From: Skeletonema tropicum
Lineage: Eukaryota; Bacillariophyta; Thalassiosirophyceae; Thalassiosirales; Thalassiosiraceae
Direction of reading: 5' to 3'
Assembly: GCA_037178625.1 (NCBI GenBank)
Contig: CM074147.1
Span: 1,054,001-1,118,000 of the forward strand
Length of the DNA stretch: 64,000 nt
This document shows, piece by piece, positions 52,317 to 64,000 of the stretch. Made by a program: the position numbers and the translations under genes. The notes beneath the pieces were generated by a model that worked only from the letters and a program-made list of their open reading frames with translations, ran no database searches and was not told where the DNA came from. The first letter of the stretch is position 1, and each line of letters begins with the position of its first letter.

Positions 52317-53195
52317 ATGAATGACTTAGTAGGAAATGAGTTGAGGGAAGCGCTCAGCAATTCCAACCATGTGAGTGGCTCGACGAAGAATGAGCATGTC
52401 GGCGCCGCCGTCGCCGCGGGTGATTTGGTTGATGATTGGATTAACAAGTTGGAACCAGATGAGTGGGTCATGACAAATGAAGCCAAGAGAGATTACTTTT
52501 TAACCACGGGAGATCTAGCCACATTAGTTCATGACACCTACGGAGGAGCTTCGAAGTGTTACATGCACGAGGATCTTGTGAATGAAAGTTTGAGCAAGCA
52601 CGGAAGAGATGTTGTCTTGAAGAAGTTACAGGCAAGGCACAAACGTGAGGAGAATAAACGCATGAGAAAAGAAGAGGCCGAACAAGCTCGGAAGAGGTTG
52701 AAGAAGATCACCAACACTACTTCTGACGGAGGAACATCAGCTACTTCTGCCGTCATGAAGGCGAATGCTGGTGACACTCAAGAAATCAAGAAACTCCGTA
52801 AAGGTCTATTGAAGATTGCCAAGATGAATTTGGGCTTTGAAACAAGTGGCGCTCCCAAAAAATGGAGGGTTTATGTGCCTGGCACATCCAAGGCGACATT
52901 TGCTGCCCTCATGGGTCGGCCTACCGATGTCGACCTTGACTCTTTTGTCAAGAACGGTGCATACTACACTGGAAGCTACGAAACGTCAAAGCTGTTTGGA
53001 ACCTGTGAGGCGCAATTGACCAAAGAGTTCAAGCGTGAAGGGGTTGTGCAGAAGATTGGATCTTCTGTGACAGTCAGTTACAAGCCGAGTACAATGGGGC
53101 TGTCGATAAAAGGCTATGCGACGATGCAATCAAGTAATCCATGGCACGCGTTTGATGTTGCATGCTCCAACATAATGAGGGGCTTCGGATTGTAG
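52317..53195 (+). CDS. XPA C-terminal-like domain protein
   Basis: A single exon, 292 residues, ATG 52317. Residues about 50-130 read MTNEAKRDYFLTTGDLATLV, then CYMHEDLVNESLSKHG and a long charged helix (LKKLQARHKREENKRMRKEEAEQARKRLK). This order (an acceptor ..AK..Y.LT..DL, a short aromatic segment, an alpha-helix with ..HG...L.K...R..EN) is that of the XPA C-terminal DNA-binding region. The zinc finger of true XPA is missing, so it is an XPA-C-like protein and not the repair factor itself. The C-terminal domain (WRVYVPGTSKATFAAL, CEAQLTKEFKREGVVQKIG, SSNPWHAFDVACSNI) is unrecognised. No signal peptide. Confidence 0.55.
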   Translation: MNDLVGNELREALSNSNHVSGSTKNEHVGAAVAAGDLVDDWINKLEPDEWVMTNEAKRDYFLTTGDLATLVHDTYGGASKCYMHEDLVNESLSKHGRDVVLKKLQARHKREENKRMRKEEAEQARKRLKKITNTTSDGGTSATSAVMKANAGDTQEIKKLRKGLLKIAKMNLGFETSGAPKKWRVYVPGTSKATFAALMGRPTDVDLDSFVKNGAYYTGSYETSKLFGTCEAQLTKEFKREGVVQKIGSSVTVSYKPSTMGLSIKGYATMQSSNPWHAFDVACSNIMRGFGL

Positions 53196-53405
53196 CTATC
53201 TAGTAGAGTGTGTTTTGGTTATAATTCTTCATTATCTTTTATCGACACCCTATTGCGAGGGGCGTGGAATGATTCGAACTAGTTAGTAGAGGGAATAAGA
53301 CTTTATCTCTATTGTAATGAATGATTACTAAAGTCTCGATTGAAGCAAAGTCTATCGGTAGGTGAAAGCGCTACTGCTATGTTTTTGTTGGGTGAGATTG
53401 TCTCT

Positions 53406-53875
53406 CTAATCATTGAGCTCGGATCTCATCTGCGCCTCGAGATCCGCAACCCTTGCTTTCAATTCGGCAATTTCAGCTTTGTTATCCTCCAATGCTTTCA
53501 ACACTTCGTCATAGAGCATGGCATTTTCAGCGTCATTTACGAGCAAGAAGCGTGCGATGGTCTGTACATCATTCGCGACCTTGTCGACGGAAACGTTCGT
53601 GTTCGCTCCATTGATGATTTCGTTGACATCATAATGGTCCACTTCATTATTGTCATTTGGTAACCCTTCAATGAGGTCAGATGATCCTTTCGCCACAGAT
53701 TGCATTGTTGCTTCATTTACTGCAACCTATGATGAGAATAAAGTAAGAGTTTGAGTCAGATGAATGCTGTGTCATGCAACGCATCTCAGACGAGACAAAA
53801 GCTACAATTACAATGCAGAAACTCGTAACTTACAAAGCTGTTTGACTTCGGAATAGAAGGTGGTGGTGTCACCAT
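53406..53875 (-). CDS. Small two-exon coiled-coil protein
   Basis: Exon 1 is 53875-53834 (14 codons, MVTPPPSIPKSNSF), followed by GTAAGTT; a 107-bp intron ends in ATCATAG; exon 2 is 53726-53406, in phase 0. The 120-residue protein begins Pro/Ser-rich, has an acidic Asn-rich middle and ends in a heptad-like coiled coil (VLKALEDNKAEIAELKARVADLEAQM). No family recognised. The intron is needed to give an ATG start with a clean frame; an alternative start is the internal ATG at 53705. Confidence 0.6.
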
Positions 53876-54216
53876 GGTGAAGGTATGTTCCTTGAGAGTG
53901 GTTCTTGGGAGTGATCTTTTGAGAATGATTCTTGGATAAGAGGGGGGAAAGGGCAAGATTCAATGTGCATGCGATTCAGCCAGAGCAGATCGATACATAC
54001 GGTATTGGTACTAAATTGTAACTAGGATGTAGGTACCGGTAGATACCTACTCTAGAGGCTCTCAAAAATCAAAAACCAAAAACCAGGTCGCGTTACACGT
54101 GGCTTTTGTTGACTTGTGCACAAGAGCATCACTTCGATGAGCACAGAAGCAGTAGATGTAGATTGGATTGGTGTAGTTGAATAGATAGGAGAGTAATACA
54201 ACAGGCGGCAAGCAAT
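53876..54216. other. Divergent intergenic region
   Basis: About 340 bp between two genes transcribed away from each other, so both promoters should lie here. A tandem (gagaatgattcttg / gagagtggttcttg) is visible at about 53893-53935. No ORF. Confidence 0.4.
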
Positions 54217-55914
54217 ATGAAGACAATAATACAGTGCACACTTCTGCTGGCTAGCACCACGGCCATCAGCGCCTCACATGTGGTAAGCGGCACCTCCGCC
54301 CGTCTTCCCATGTCTCTCTCCCCAATCATCAACGATCTCGAAGCCGAGGGTGTCTCGCACGTCACAACGGCGGCCTTTCTCTCGTCCAAATCAGTCAGAG
54401 TCGCTACGTGCTCAAAGTTATTACGATCGCTATTTGGCGTATCTGCCGGTGAGGAGGAAGAGGTGAGCTATGGAACTACCATGGCCTTTGGAAAAAAGTT
54501 GGGATCTGCCGAAGCGGAATATTCAGATGAGGAGGATATTGCAAGTGGTGTTGCCATTGCTTGTCCTCCCTCTGCGGGATCGACTGTGTCGGAGGTTTGC
54601 TCTACCGTTGTAGCTTGTGGAGGAACAGTCGTATATGTTGCCGACCCAGTCGATCTTGGCCGTGGTGAGGGATTATTTGACAGGCTCGGGCCAGCCATTG
54701 AACGTTTATTGGCAAGTCGGGCGCAAGCCGCTGCTGCCCAAGAAGGAGACACAACCACTGTTGCCCTTTCTAGACCATCGACTTTGATTGTTGTGTTTAG
54801 TGGAACATCCACACCTGCAGAAATTGCTGCCGCACGTAAATCATGGGAACAAAGTGCTGCAAAAATGTTGAAATCCATCATCCAACCCACTCAGTCGGCA
54901 CGTGCTACCAAGTTGGAAGATGTGTTTGATCGTATTGAATATTTGAGTGATAAGGAGAAGGATGTGGATATGCACCTTTGTCCTGCGGGGGGTGAAGTTG
55001 GAGCACCGGATTCGCCATCATCGATGGAACCATCGGAAGTTGCCGACGGTGTCAGAGCTGTGATTGATTCTGGATTGGTGGAAAACTTGGGTCCAATTAT
55101 TGAGGCTCAAGCGAAGGTTCCTCCCAAGCAGGCTTGTCCTCGTCTTACAAACCCAGTTGATTTGGCAGCCGCACGTTTGTTGGGACCCAAGGCACGCAGT
55201 GCTTTGGATGACTGTCTGACAACCATTCAGAAATCAGCAGGTGCCGATGGAACAACACTAGTTCCTGCCTATGGAGCTTTGGCACATGCCGCTATCCACC
55301 GTGCCCTGGACGACTTTGACGCTGCCGCAACCTCCTTCAAAAAGAGCCCAGTTGCCAAACGCATCCGTAACGATTTGCGCATCAACCTCTATTCCGAATT
55401 GAGTGATATCTACGACATACAAGTGTCTGCGTTGAAATCAATCTCCTTTGACGGGTTCCGCGCTCGTCTCAACAAATTGCGCATTACACCCAACCTTGCC
55501 ACACAAATGGACGAGGCTGCCCAAGAATCTGTGGCTGAATTCACAGCTGCCGTGAAGAAGTTGCGTCCACCAGCCCACGATGCAGTCAAGTGGGCATCAA
55601 CGTCGGATCAAATCTCATCCTTTGGGAATAAATGTCGGGAACATAATGCCGAACGGCTCAAGGCTGCACTTGCCTCTGGTCAATTCAAACCATTGCCCCG
55701 AAAGGGAGTCACTGTTGGGTTCCATTGGTTGTTGCCCAAGCCGTTTGGAAATGATTATAGACAGGAGCCCAAGATGATGCATACTGCGGATGATTTGGTG
55801 TATGCTCCCGTGGATGGAATAACAGATGTTAGTGGAATGGAGATTCGAAGTGGGGATTGGAGGAAGGCAGTTGTACCTGCCCCTAGTGGAAGTGAGATGA
55901 TGTATTTGAAGTAA
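54217..55914 (+). CDS. Conserved stramenopile protein with signal peptide, function unknown
   Basis: One exon, 565 residues. The first 20 residues (MKTIIQCTLLLASTTAISA) form a signal peptide; no ASAF-type plastid motif is evident, so entry to the ER or secretory route is the simplest reading. No GTPase, protease or other catalytic motif was found. Residues about 90-210 are a mixed alpha/beta region (VVACGGTVVYVADP, PSTLIVVFSGTS); 290-470 is helical (SDIYDIQVSALKSISFDGFRARLNKLRITPNLATQM); the end is a conserved-looking segment (KGVTVGFHWLLPKPFGNDYRQEP, VYAPVDGITDV). I recall similar C-termini in other diatom predicted proteins but no assigned function. Intact. Confidence 0.7.
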   Translation: MKTIIQCTLLLASTTAISASHVVSGTSARLPMSLSPIINDLEAEGVSHVTTAAFLSSKSVRVATCSKLLRSLFGVSAGEEEEVSYGTTMAFGKKLGSAEAEYSDEEDIASGVAIACPPSAGSTVSEVCSTVVACGGTVVYVADPVDLGRGEGLFDRLGPAIERLLASRAQAAAAQEGDTTTVALSRPSTLIVVFSGTSTPAEIAAARKSWEQSAAKMLKSIIQPTQSARATKLEDVFDRIEYLSDKEKDVDMHLCPAGGEVGAPDSPSSMEPSEVADGVRAVIDSGLVENLGPIIEAQAKVPPKQACPRLTNPVDLAAARLLGPKARSALDDCLTTIQKSAGADGTTLVPAYGALAHAAIHRALDDFDAAATSFKKSPVAKRIRNDLRINLYSELSDIYDIQVSALKSISFDGFRARLNKLRITPNLATQMDEAAQESVAEFTAAVKKLRPPAHDAVKWASTSDQISSFGNKCREHNAERLKAALASGQFKPLPRKGVTVGFHWLLPKPFGNDYRQEPKMMHTADDLVYAPVDGITDVSGMEIRSGDWRKAVVPAPSGSEMMYLK

Positions 55915-56762
55915 AGAAAGAGGATAACTGGGAGAAAGAAGAAAATAAGCACCGTGCTAATGTGGCTTAAAGTTGTTACTTAAGTTGGTTCTATTCATAC
56001 TGATACTGTTCTTTGTGCTCTTCCTTTTGTGGGGATGCTCTCTCTATGCATAAAAAGATAGTGCGTGGCAACTTCAAAACTATATCATGTAGGATTGTAA
56101 TCTGGCTGGAGCAAAACCTAGGTACCTACCTCGTCATCACAGCCTAGAATGATAAAACGCACTGTACGAGCTGATATCTCAACCAAAAAGAGCATAAGAA
56201 CAACACCAGGGAGCAAAAGAGAGGACGGGTTGATAGAATACAGTGTATGATGGGCAAGGCATGACGTCATTGATTAGCAAAAGGAGCAAAAGAACAACAC
56301 CAGGGATTCCAACGTGGTCCCCCACCGTAATACTACCCCGGCCTGACAGTGCTCAACTTCGCTGAGCAGACGGGAAGCGGTGCTGTCACTGTGGTATGGT
56401 CGTTCCTGACTGGCAAGCGTGAAATGAACATTTGTAAAGTGCATTATGTGGTTGATATTTTGAAGAGGAGGGGAAAAGGAGAGAGGGAAATAGAGGACAG
56501 ACCAGGTTATGAGCTTAATTACGTCAAAAATACTGCAAATGTCGCATCTCGTCATCATTACATCATCTACTAATTCCTACCAATGACGTGTACATCAAAA
56601 TTCGTCACTGCAGCGTCACATCCCGCCCAGCCACAGATTTGCTCACATCCATTGATGTGCTTGACAGCCACCAGCTTCTTGTTCGCTGTTGATGTTGTCG
56701 TCAAATTGCTGACCTCATCCTCATTATTTCGAAAGTAAATCAGTACAGGTGCACCGTCCAAG
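55915..56762. other. Intergenic, 850 bp, with a short direct repeat
   Basis: No gene recognised. The 16-mer AGAACAACACCAGGGA occurs at 56197-56212 and again at 56291-56306, with GAGCAAAAG next to both. The 3' half should carry the CPSase promoter. A minus-strand ORF at 56570-56803 overlaps the CPSase first exon and looks fortuitous. Confidence 0.45.
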
Positions 56763-59700
56763 ATGGCTGCCGTTTCAAATGACTTTGACGCCTTGGAGAG
56801 CAAGGTGAGTTATCATGAACTGCTCGAGATCGATGGTGTGATGTGATGGTGTATCATCATTGGTATCTTTCGTTTGGGGGTAGGATAGCCATCACATGTA
56901 CCGAGTACAGATGCATCGATATAATTTGAAATGAAACGAGAGATGTAAATTGCATTATTGATATCGTGTCGACATAAATCATATCGTCATTCTACTTCGT
57001 GCTCTCTCATCTCGAGAGTGATGCATATCATGATGGATCTACAGAAGTAGCTTATAGATCGCATATTGCATCATGTGCCATGTGATGAACGAACGCGAAC
57101 ACATCGCTGCATCGATAATTCAAATGGAGCGAGGATTTCGGGTTTGCAAAGTCAACTCGCACATATCGACATGTATATCTCACACATTCTGCTCTGCTGT
57201 ACATGAAATTTATAACGCACATCACATCATCATCTCTTCAACTCACGAAGGGAGACATCGCCCACCTCTATCTAGCCGATGGCTCCGCCCCAATCACCGG
57301 CCGATCCTTCGGCGCCAATACCTCCGCCAAAGGAGAGGTCGTTTTCAATACCGGCATGGTCGGCTATCCAGAAGCTCTGACCGATCCATCATACCGCGGT
57401 CAGATCCTCGTACTCACCTTCCCTCTCATTGGTAACTACGGTGTGCCCGATGAGGGGATCAAGGATGCATATGGATTGCCAGAGTACTTTGAGAGTAATC
57501 AGATGCATATTGCGGGATTGGTTGTTAGTAGCTATTCGTGGGAGCACAGTCATTGGGCGGCACATAAGAGTTTGGCCAAGTGGTTGAAGGATAATAATAT
57601 TCCAGGGATTTATGGTGTTCGATACGAGGGCTTTGACTATGAAGATTAGGTCGATTGGTGCTCTTTTGGGGAATCTTGTTGTGGTGAGTTTTTGTGGATG
57701 CTATTGCTCTCGATATCGACTGCTGCTTTAGACACATTTGATTTATTGACAATGTATGTTGTGCTTCGATCTGCCATCAATGCCATCTCCACTTTCAACA
57801 ACTGCCAATACACACATCATAGAACCCATCCGACACTGTCGAAGCTAATATGTTCTCCGATCCCAACAAACGTCACCTCGCCAAAGAAGTCTCCACAAAA
57901 GAAGTTAAGGTATACGGTGAACAAAACACTACCTCCATCATCGCCTACGATTGCGGTATGAAATTTAACATCATCCGCTACTTCGTTGACACGCACAAAG
58001 TCAAACTCACCGTTGTTCCATTCGACTACGATTTGGAAGCCAACCCCTCCAACGTTCAATGGGATGGTCTCTTCCTCTCCAACGGACCAGGAGATCCCAG
58101 CATGTGCCCCGAAACAATCAAAAGTATCCAATATGCATTGAAGCTCGAACCGCCTCGTCCAATCTTTGGTATCTGTTTGGGTAACCAGCTCCTCGCTCTT
58201 GCCGCTGGAGCCAAGACATACAAACTTAAGTACGGAAACCGTGGTATGAATCAACCATGTATTGATTTGCGTACGGGTCGGTGCTACATCACACCACAGA
58301 ACCATGGATATGCTGTCGATACCGAAAGTCTCCCCAACGACTGGAAGCAGCTCTTTATGAATGCGAACGATTTGACGAATGAGGGTATTGTGCACATTAA
58401 CAAGCCATTCTTTAGTGTGCAGTTCCACCCCGAGGCGAGTGGTGGGCCTTTGGATACTGCGTTCCTCTTTGATAAGTTCGTTGGACATGTGAGGAAGGAG
58501 ACCCAACCACTTGTTCTTCAGGATGGATTGAATTTTAAGAGGAAGACATACAAGAAGGTGTTGCTTGTCGGAAGTGGAGGATTGAGTATTGGACAGGCTG
58601 GTGAATTCGATTACTCTGGAAGTCAATGTATTAAGGCTCTCAAGGAAGAGGGCATTGAAGTTATCCTTATCAACCCCAACATTGCCACTGTGCAGACTTC
58701 GAGTGAGAAGAGTGATGCAACTCCCGCAGCAGACAAGGTTTACTTCCTCCCCATTCGTCCACACGTCGTCATGGATATTATTCGCAAAGAGAGGCCAGAT
58801 GGTATCATCGTGTCCATGGGTGGGCAGACCGCTCTCAACGTCGGTGTTGAATTGTGGAACAGCGGTGAGCTCCAAAAGGAAGGTGTCGAAATATTGGGTA
58901 CACAAATTCCAGCAATTGAGGCTACGGAAGATCGTGAAATCTTCTCACAAAAGTTGGCAGAGATTGGTGAGAGTATCGCCCTCTCCTACAGTGCAACCAA
59001 CATCGATGAAGCGTTGGAGGCGGCCAATAAGATTGGATACCCCATCTTGGTCCGTGCTGCATTCGCACTTGGTGGACTTGGATCTGGATTCGCTGCTAAT
59101 GACGAAGAGTTGAAAGAGTTGGCTGCTAAGGCATTCGCTACCAGTAATCAAATTTTGATCGATCAGGATTTGAGAGGATGGAAGGAGTTGGAGTACGAAG
59201 TCGTCAGGGACAGCAGTGACAACTGCATCACTGTCTGTAATGTAAGTTCGCAGTGATGAGCTGCTGCGTTATTGTTTAGCTGTGTGCAACGTAATTGCTG
59301 ACAATATCCTTCTTTTGTTTGCAGATGGAGAACTTTGATCCTCTAGGAGTGCACACGGGAGATTCCATCGTTGTCGCCCCGTCACAGACTTTGACCAACC
59401 GAGAATACTTCATGCTTCGTAAGACTGCCCTCAAGGTTGTTCGTCATTTGGGTATTGTGGGTGAATGTAACATTCAGTACGCTCTCAATCCCAAGAGTGA
59501 GAAGTACTGCATTATTGAAGTGAATGCTCGTCTTTCACGTTCGTCTGCACTTGCTTCCAAAGCCACCGGTTACCCTCTCGCTTATGTCGCCACCAAATTG
59601 TCTCTCGGAAAGGATTTGGTCTCCATTCGTAACTCCGTTACCAAAACAACTACTGCTTGCTTCGAGCCTAGTTTGGATTACTGTGTCCTCAAAATGCCTC

Positions 59701-62099
59701 GATGGGATCTTAAGAAATTCAACCGTGTCAGTAACAAGCTTGGATCTTCCATGCTTAGTGTTGGTGAAGTCATGGCCATTGGTCGCACCTTTGAAGAGGT
59801 TATGCAGAAAGCTTGCCGTATGGTCAATCCTGCTCTTGATGGAATTGAAGGAGCTGGTTCTGGTCTCACTAGCGACGAAATACCGTTGGAAGAGCAACTT
59901 AAAATACCCACCGACACTCGCCTGTTCGCCGTTCAACGTGCATTGGAAGAGGGATGGGGTGTCGACAAGGTCCACGATCTTACCAAGATTGATAAGTGGT
60001 TCTTGAGCAAGCTTCAAAATATTGCTTCCATGCGAAATGCATTGGTGAAGTCTGGAAACCTCGAAAAGAGTTTTGCTGACAATGCAGCTGATAGGATGAG
60101 AACACTCAAGATTGCTGGTTTCAGTGATCGTCAGGTAAGTTGGGCTTCTGTTTGCAATCGTTTGCCTTTTATGCATGAGAGACATGGCCTAATATTTCCT
60201 CTTCTTCTCCATCAATAGATTGCCAATTACTCGAACCTTCTTCCGCTTCAAGAAGGAGCTGCTCAGGTGAGGGCTCTTCGAAAGTCTCTCGGAGTTACAC
60301 CGTGTGTCAAGCAAATTGATACACTTGCAGCTGAGTTCCCTGCAAACACCAACTACCTCTACATGACTTATTCGGGCAATCATGATGATGTCTCCTCCTC
60401 CTATGATAGTCCTGTCATGGACAGTGACGAAGCTTTCACTCCTAGAAAGGACTTCCAGAATCGCGTACGTAGCGTCTCGATGGCTGAGAAGCGTCATGAC
60501 GCCGTTCAAGAGAGCAAAGACCGTGGTGTCGTTGTGCTTGGATGCGGAGCATACTGCATTGGTTCCAGTGTGGAGTTTGATTGGTGCGCTGTTTCTGCTG
60601 TCCGTCAGTTGCGAAAGGATGGTTTCAAGAGCATCATCATTAATTACAACCCTGAAACCGTCAGTACGGATTATGACGAAAGTGATCGACTTTACTTCGA
60701 AGAGATGAGCTTGGAGCGTGTTCTCGATATCTACGAGCGCGAGGGTGCTGCAGGAGTGGTCGTCTCGGTTGGTGGGCAGATCCCTAACAACCTTGCCGGA
60801 CCTCTCGCCGACAGCGGAGCACATATTTTGGGAACATCAGCTCGTGATATTGAGCGCGCGGAGGATCGTAAGCAATTTTCGGATATGTTGGATGACTTGG
60901 GCGTGAAGCAACCGCAATGGTCTGTGCTTAGCTCCAAAGATGAAGCCGTTGAGTTCTCCAATAAGGTTGGCTTCCCTGTCCTTGTCCGTCCTAGTTTTGT
61001 TCTTTCTGGTGCAGCAATGCGTGTCGCCAGTGACGAGACTGAACTCAGGAACTTCCTTGGACTAGCTGCTGATGTTGCCGCTGATAAGCCTGTCGTTGTC
61101 ACAAAATTCATTCTTGGTGCCAAGGAGATTGAATTCGATGGAGTTGCTAGCGGTGGAAAGATTTTGAACTACGCCATTGGAGAGCACTTGGAGAATGCAG
61201 GAGTTCACAGTGGTGATGCTACTGTTATTTTGCCTGCTCAGAAGCTATACGTTGGAACTATCAGACAAATCAAGAAGTCTGCTGCTGCTATTGCAAAAGC
61301 CCTCAACATCACTGGACCATTTAACATCCAATTCATGGGTATCGAGAATGATGTCATGGTTATTGAATGTAACTTGCGTGCGAGTCGAACATTCCCCTTC
61401 GTGAGCAAAACTCTTCACGCCAACTTCATTTCATTGGCGACAAGGGCAATGTGCGGTTTGAACGTTACTCCTTACAACATCTCATTACTGGACATAGACT
61501 ACTGCTGTGTGAAGGCGCCTATGTTCTCATTCACTCGTCTTCGTGGAGCTGATCCAACTCTTGGTGTAGAGATGGCTTCCACTGGTGAGGTTGCATGCTT
61601 TGGAGATGACGCGCATGGGGCATTCTTGCAGGCACTTCTCGCAACTGGCTTTAAGTTACCGAAGACTGGTGCTCCAGTTCTTCTCTCCATTGCAAGTGAT
61701 CCTTTCCGTCGTGAGTTTGCTGGAGCAGCCCAGACTCTCAGCAAGTTGGGATTCAAACTGCTGGGAACACCCGGAACTGCTTCGTTCTACAAGGAGCACT
61801 ACGGATTAGACATCACTGAGGTTACCAAGCCTGCCGACAAGGACGACAACGGCCCCGGTTCCGCTCTCGAAGCAATTAAGGAGGGTGGTGTCGAATTGGT
61901 CATCAACATCAGTGAAGGTACAACGCGAAGAGATGAGATCACAGCAGGATACCTCGTCAGACGTGCTGCTGTTGACTTTGGTATTGGTCTTATCACCAAC
62001 GTCAAATGTGCAGTATGGCTGGCAATTTCCATGGGCAAGGGCATGCAGAATTTCAAAGCAAAGAGCATCTCAGAATTTTACAGTTTACACAGAGATTGA
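56763..62099 (+). CDS. Carbamoyl-phosphate synthetase, fused glutamine amidotransferase and synthetase
   Basis: Five exons: 56763-56804, 57251-57683, 57823-59241, 59325-60134, 60219-62099; all introns GT-AG, phase 0; about 1,527 residues. It makes carbamoyl phosphate from glutamine, bicarbonate and two ATP for pyrimidine or arginine/urea synthesis. The small-subunit part has the GATase triad: Cys in FGICLGNQ (about 275), His and Glu in FHPEA (about 360), so glutamine is the ammonia donor. Two ATP-grasp synthetase halves start at [21 protein letters not shown] (about 404) and [19 protein letters not shown] (about 1,003). The MGS-like regulatory domain starts near 1,388. Exon 2 needs removal of one T at 57618-57619 to stay in frame (GIYGV then [19 protein letters not shown]). 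The N-terminus is short, with no evident mitochondrial presequence. Confidence 0.93.
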
Positions 62100-63244
62100 T
62101 CGAGCTAGCGTGTATCATCTCATTAAGGGTTCGTGGTCCTACAGTTAGGGGACTGTTTGTGTTGTAGGATCGTTTGCATAAACTAGAATTCATGGGACTA
62201 GGAGTTCTATCCTTTGTCCAAAAAGTTAAATCATTTGTAGAATAAAGCTAGCATTGTTATTATGGATTACTGAGTATTGTTTAGTGCGTTTATGTTTCAT
62301 TTCATTGATACTACTTATGGTATTTCTAACAATTTACTCTAGAGAGAGTGAGTCGTGAGAGCTGAAATGAAGAGGTGCAAGTGCTGCATCAATTTGTATT
62401 CTCCGCAACATTATCTGACTTTCGAGTCACTTTTGCTTGGATGTGTGCCCGGCTGAGTCTCTCGCATGCAGTGTTATTTCTTATGACTGTACTTTTATAG
62501 AATCTCTATACAGTACATTTCCTAAAATGAGATCTTCTCAATTTAGAAACCACGCACACCCGTGATGACGAGCAAAACCATGTTACGGATAAACGCGAGA
62601 TGAACGGCAGGTTGATGAGTTTCTCTTCGACCGCTGTGGCGACGAGCTGGGTTAGACCTTCATTCAGTCCGACCCCCGAGCATGCATTTTGAACGGGCCC
62701 CCTTACCCCCTACACCCCAACCAACAATCCCCTCAGGGATGTTGCCTCATCACACCCCTGCTATGGTTGGGTTGCCCAATGCACCACTCCAATCATGCGA
62801 TCTAGAGAGAGAAACGAAACACGATTGTAGATCAGGGAGTCACTCCCAAACCTGAATGAATGGAGGGCAGTTCCTCATGATTGCCTAGAGAGAGCAATAT
62901 TCGTGTAATATGATTTGCTAGAACAGAAACAATGCTTTCAACACAGACACATTCACTCATTATGATTAATTTTCTACAAATTCAAGTAACAACCAGATTC
63001 CTTCTCATAGGACAAATGAGAAAAAAGAGGTTTCAGGATAGAACTCATTTATTTGGACGAGTATCCAAGCAGCACTCTCAATAGCAACAAATCCATCCAA
63101 CCTTCAATGAGACATGGCATTGCTTTAACGTACAAACAAACAAACAGATCCAATCAACGATTTCGGATTAAAATGAAACCTCCCTCTACTTAGCGAAGCA
63201 AAGCATCTCCCCCCAGATATGATTTGTTGCAACTTTTCTCATTT
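62100..63244. other. Intergenic, 1.1 kb, convergent genes
   Basis: Lies between the 3' ends of the CPSase and Rab2 genes, which converge. No credible ORF. A C-rich stretch (CCCCCTTACCCCCTACACCCC) lies near 62698-62725, and CCCCAACCA...TGGTTGGG forms a loose inverted pair at about 62720-62775. No terminator motif assigned. Confidence 0.45.
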
Positions 63245-63895
<651 letters not shown>

Positions 63896-64000
63896 TCAAA
63901 TATTTGGATACCACGGAGCGAGCGAGAGGGCCGTTTTGAGAAGAAATCATGTCAAAATTGGGTCAGTTTACATGAATGAATAATTGATGCGCATGAGTGC

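Noticed and set aside
53265..53285. GATTCGAACTAG as a tRNA T-arm
   Set aside because: No matching acceptor or anticodon stems within 90 bp on either strand.
57817..58905. 362-codon minus-strand ORF opposite the CPSase
   Set aside because: It is antisense to highly conserved CPSase exons and has no protein-family features; long antisense ORFs are common over conserved codon-biased genes.

Overview
The window reads as nuclear DNA of a diatom, most likely a centric species of the Thalassiosira/Skeletonema/Cyclotella kind. The grounds are: a eukaryotic gene set (SPT6, APC1, a Rab2 GTPase, a two-pore K+ channel, a fused carbamoyl-phosphate synthetase); few, short GT-AG introns (about 80-140 bp, one of 446 bp); and several LRR_5 (BspA-like) proteins with the C-terminal CGA..VIKNVLPFL motif that I associate with diatom genomes. 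The species call is inference; no marker gene is present.

Layout. 1-2.9 kb: two decayed or frame-broken genes of repetitive diatom families, one with a PDZ domain. 2.97-7.25 kb: a complete LTR retrotransposon with near-identical LTRs, a GGTAC target duplication and one 1,119-aa ORF that keeps a Copia-like reverse transcriptase remnant without its catalytic aspartates. 7.29-8.57 kb: a repeat unit carrying a 490-bp foldback element; the unit recurs inverted at 39.5-40.8 kb. 8.9-18.1 kb: accessory DNA with a RING protein, an LRR_5 gene, an ankyrin protein and several broken genes (pfkB-type kinase, TPR protein, LRR fragments). 18.4-30.4 kb: housekeeping block with APC1, a nucleotide-sugar transporter and a two-pore K+ channel. 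30.8-31.1 kb: a small palindrome-rich inverted-repeat element. 32.2-37.1 kb: a broken zinc-binding gene, an LRR_5 gene, a divergent RNI-type LRR gene and an LRR fragment. 37.6-47.7 kb: a GT4 glycosyltransferase, the second repeat unit, a 236-bp hAT-like MITE and SPT6. 48.1-53.9 kb: two LRR_5 genes around an inverted copy of the RNI-type LRR gene, then an XPA-C-like protein and a small coiled-coil protein. 54.2-63.9 kb: a secreted conserved protein, a five-exon CPSase and the 3' part of a Rab2 gene that runs off the right edge.

The housekeeping genes look intact apart from two single-base frame problems (APC1 near 18.75 kb, CPSase near 57.62 kb). The accessory genes show a different pattern: duplicated, inverted, chimeric or broken copies, mostly of the LRR_5 family (seven copies or fragments). 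Two inverted repeats (2.33 kb around SPT6, and 1.28 kb with arms 31 kb apart) are the dominant structural signal. One arm of the 2.33-kb repeat ends abruptly inside an LRR_5 gene, giving paired genes with the same N-terminal third and different C-terminal parts. This suggests exchange or gene conversion that shuffles LRR ectodomain-like modules.
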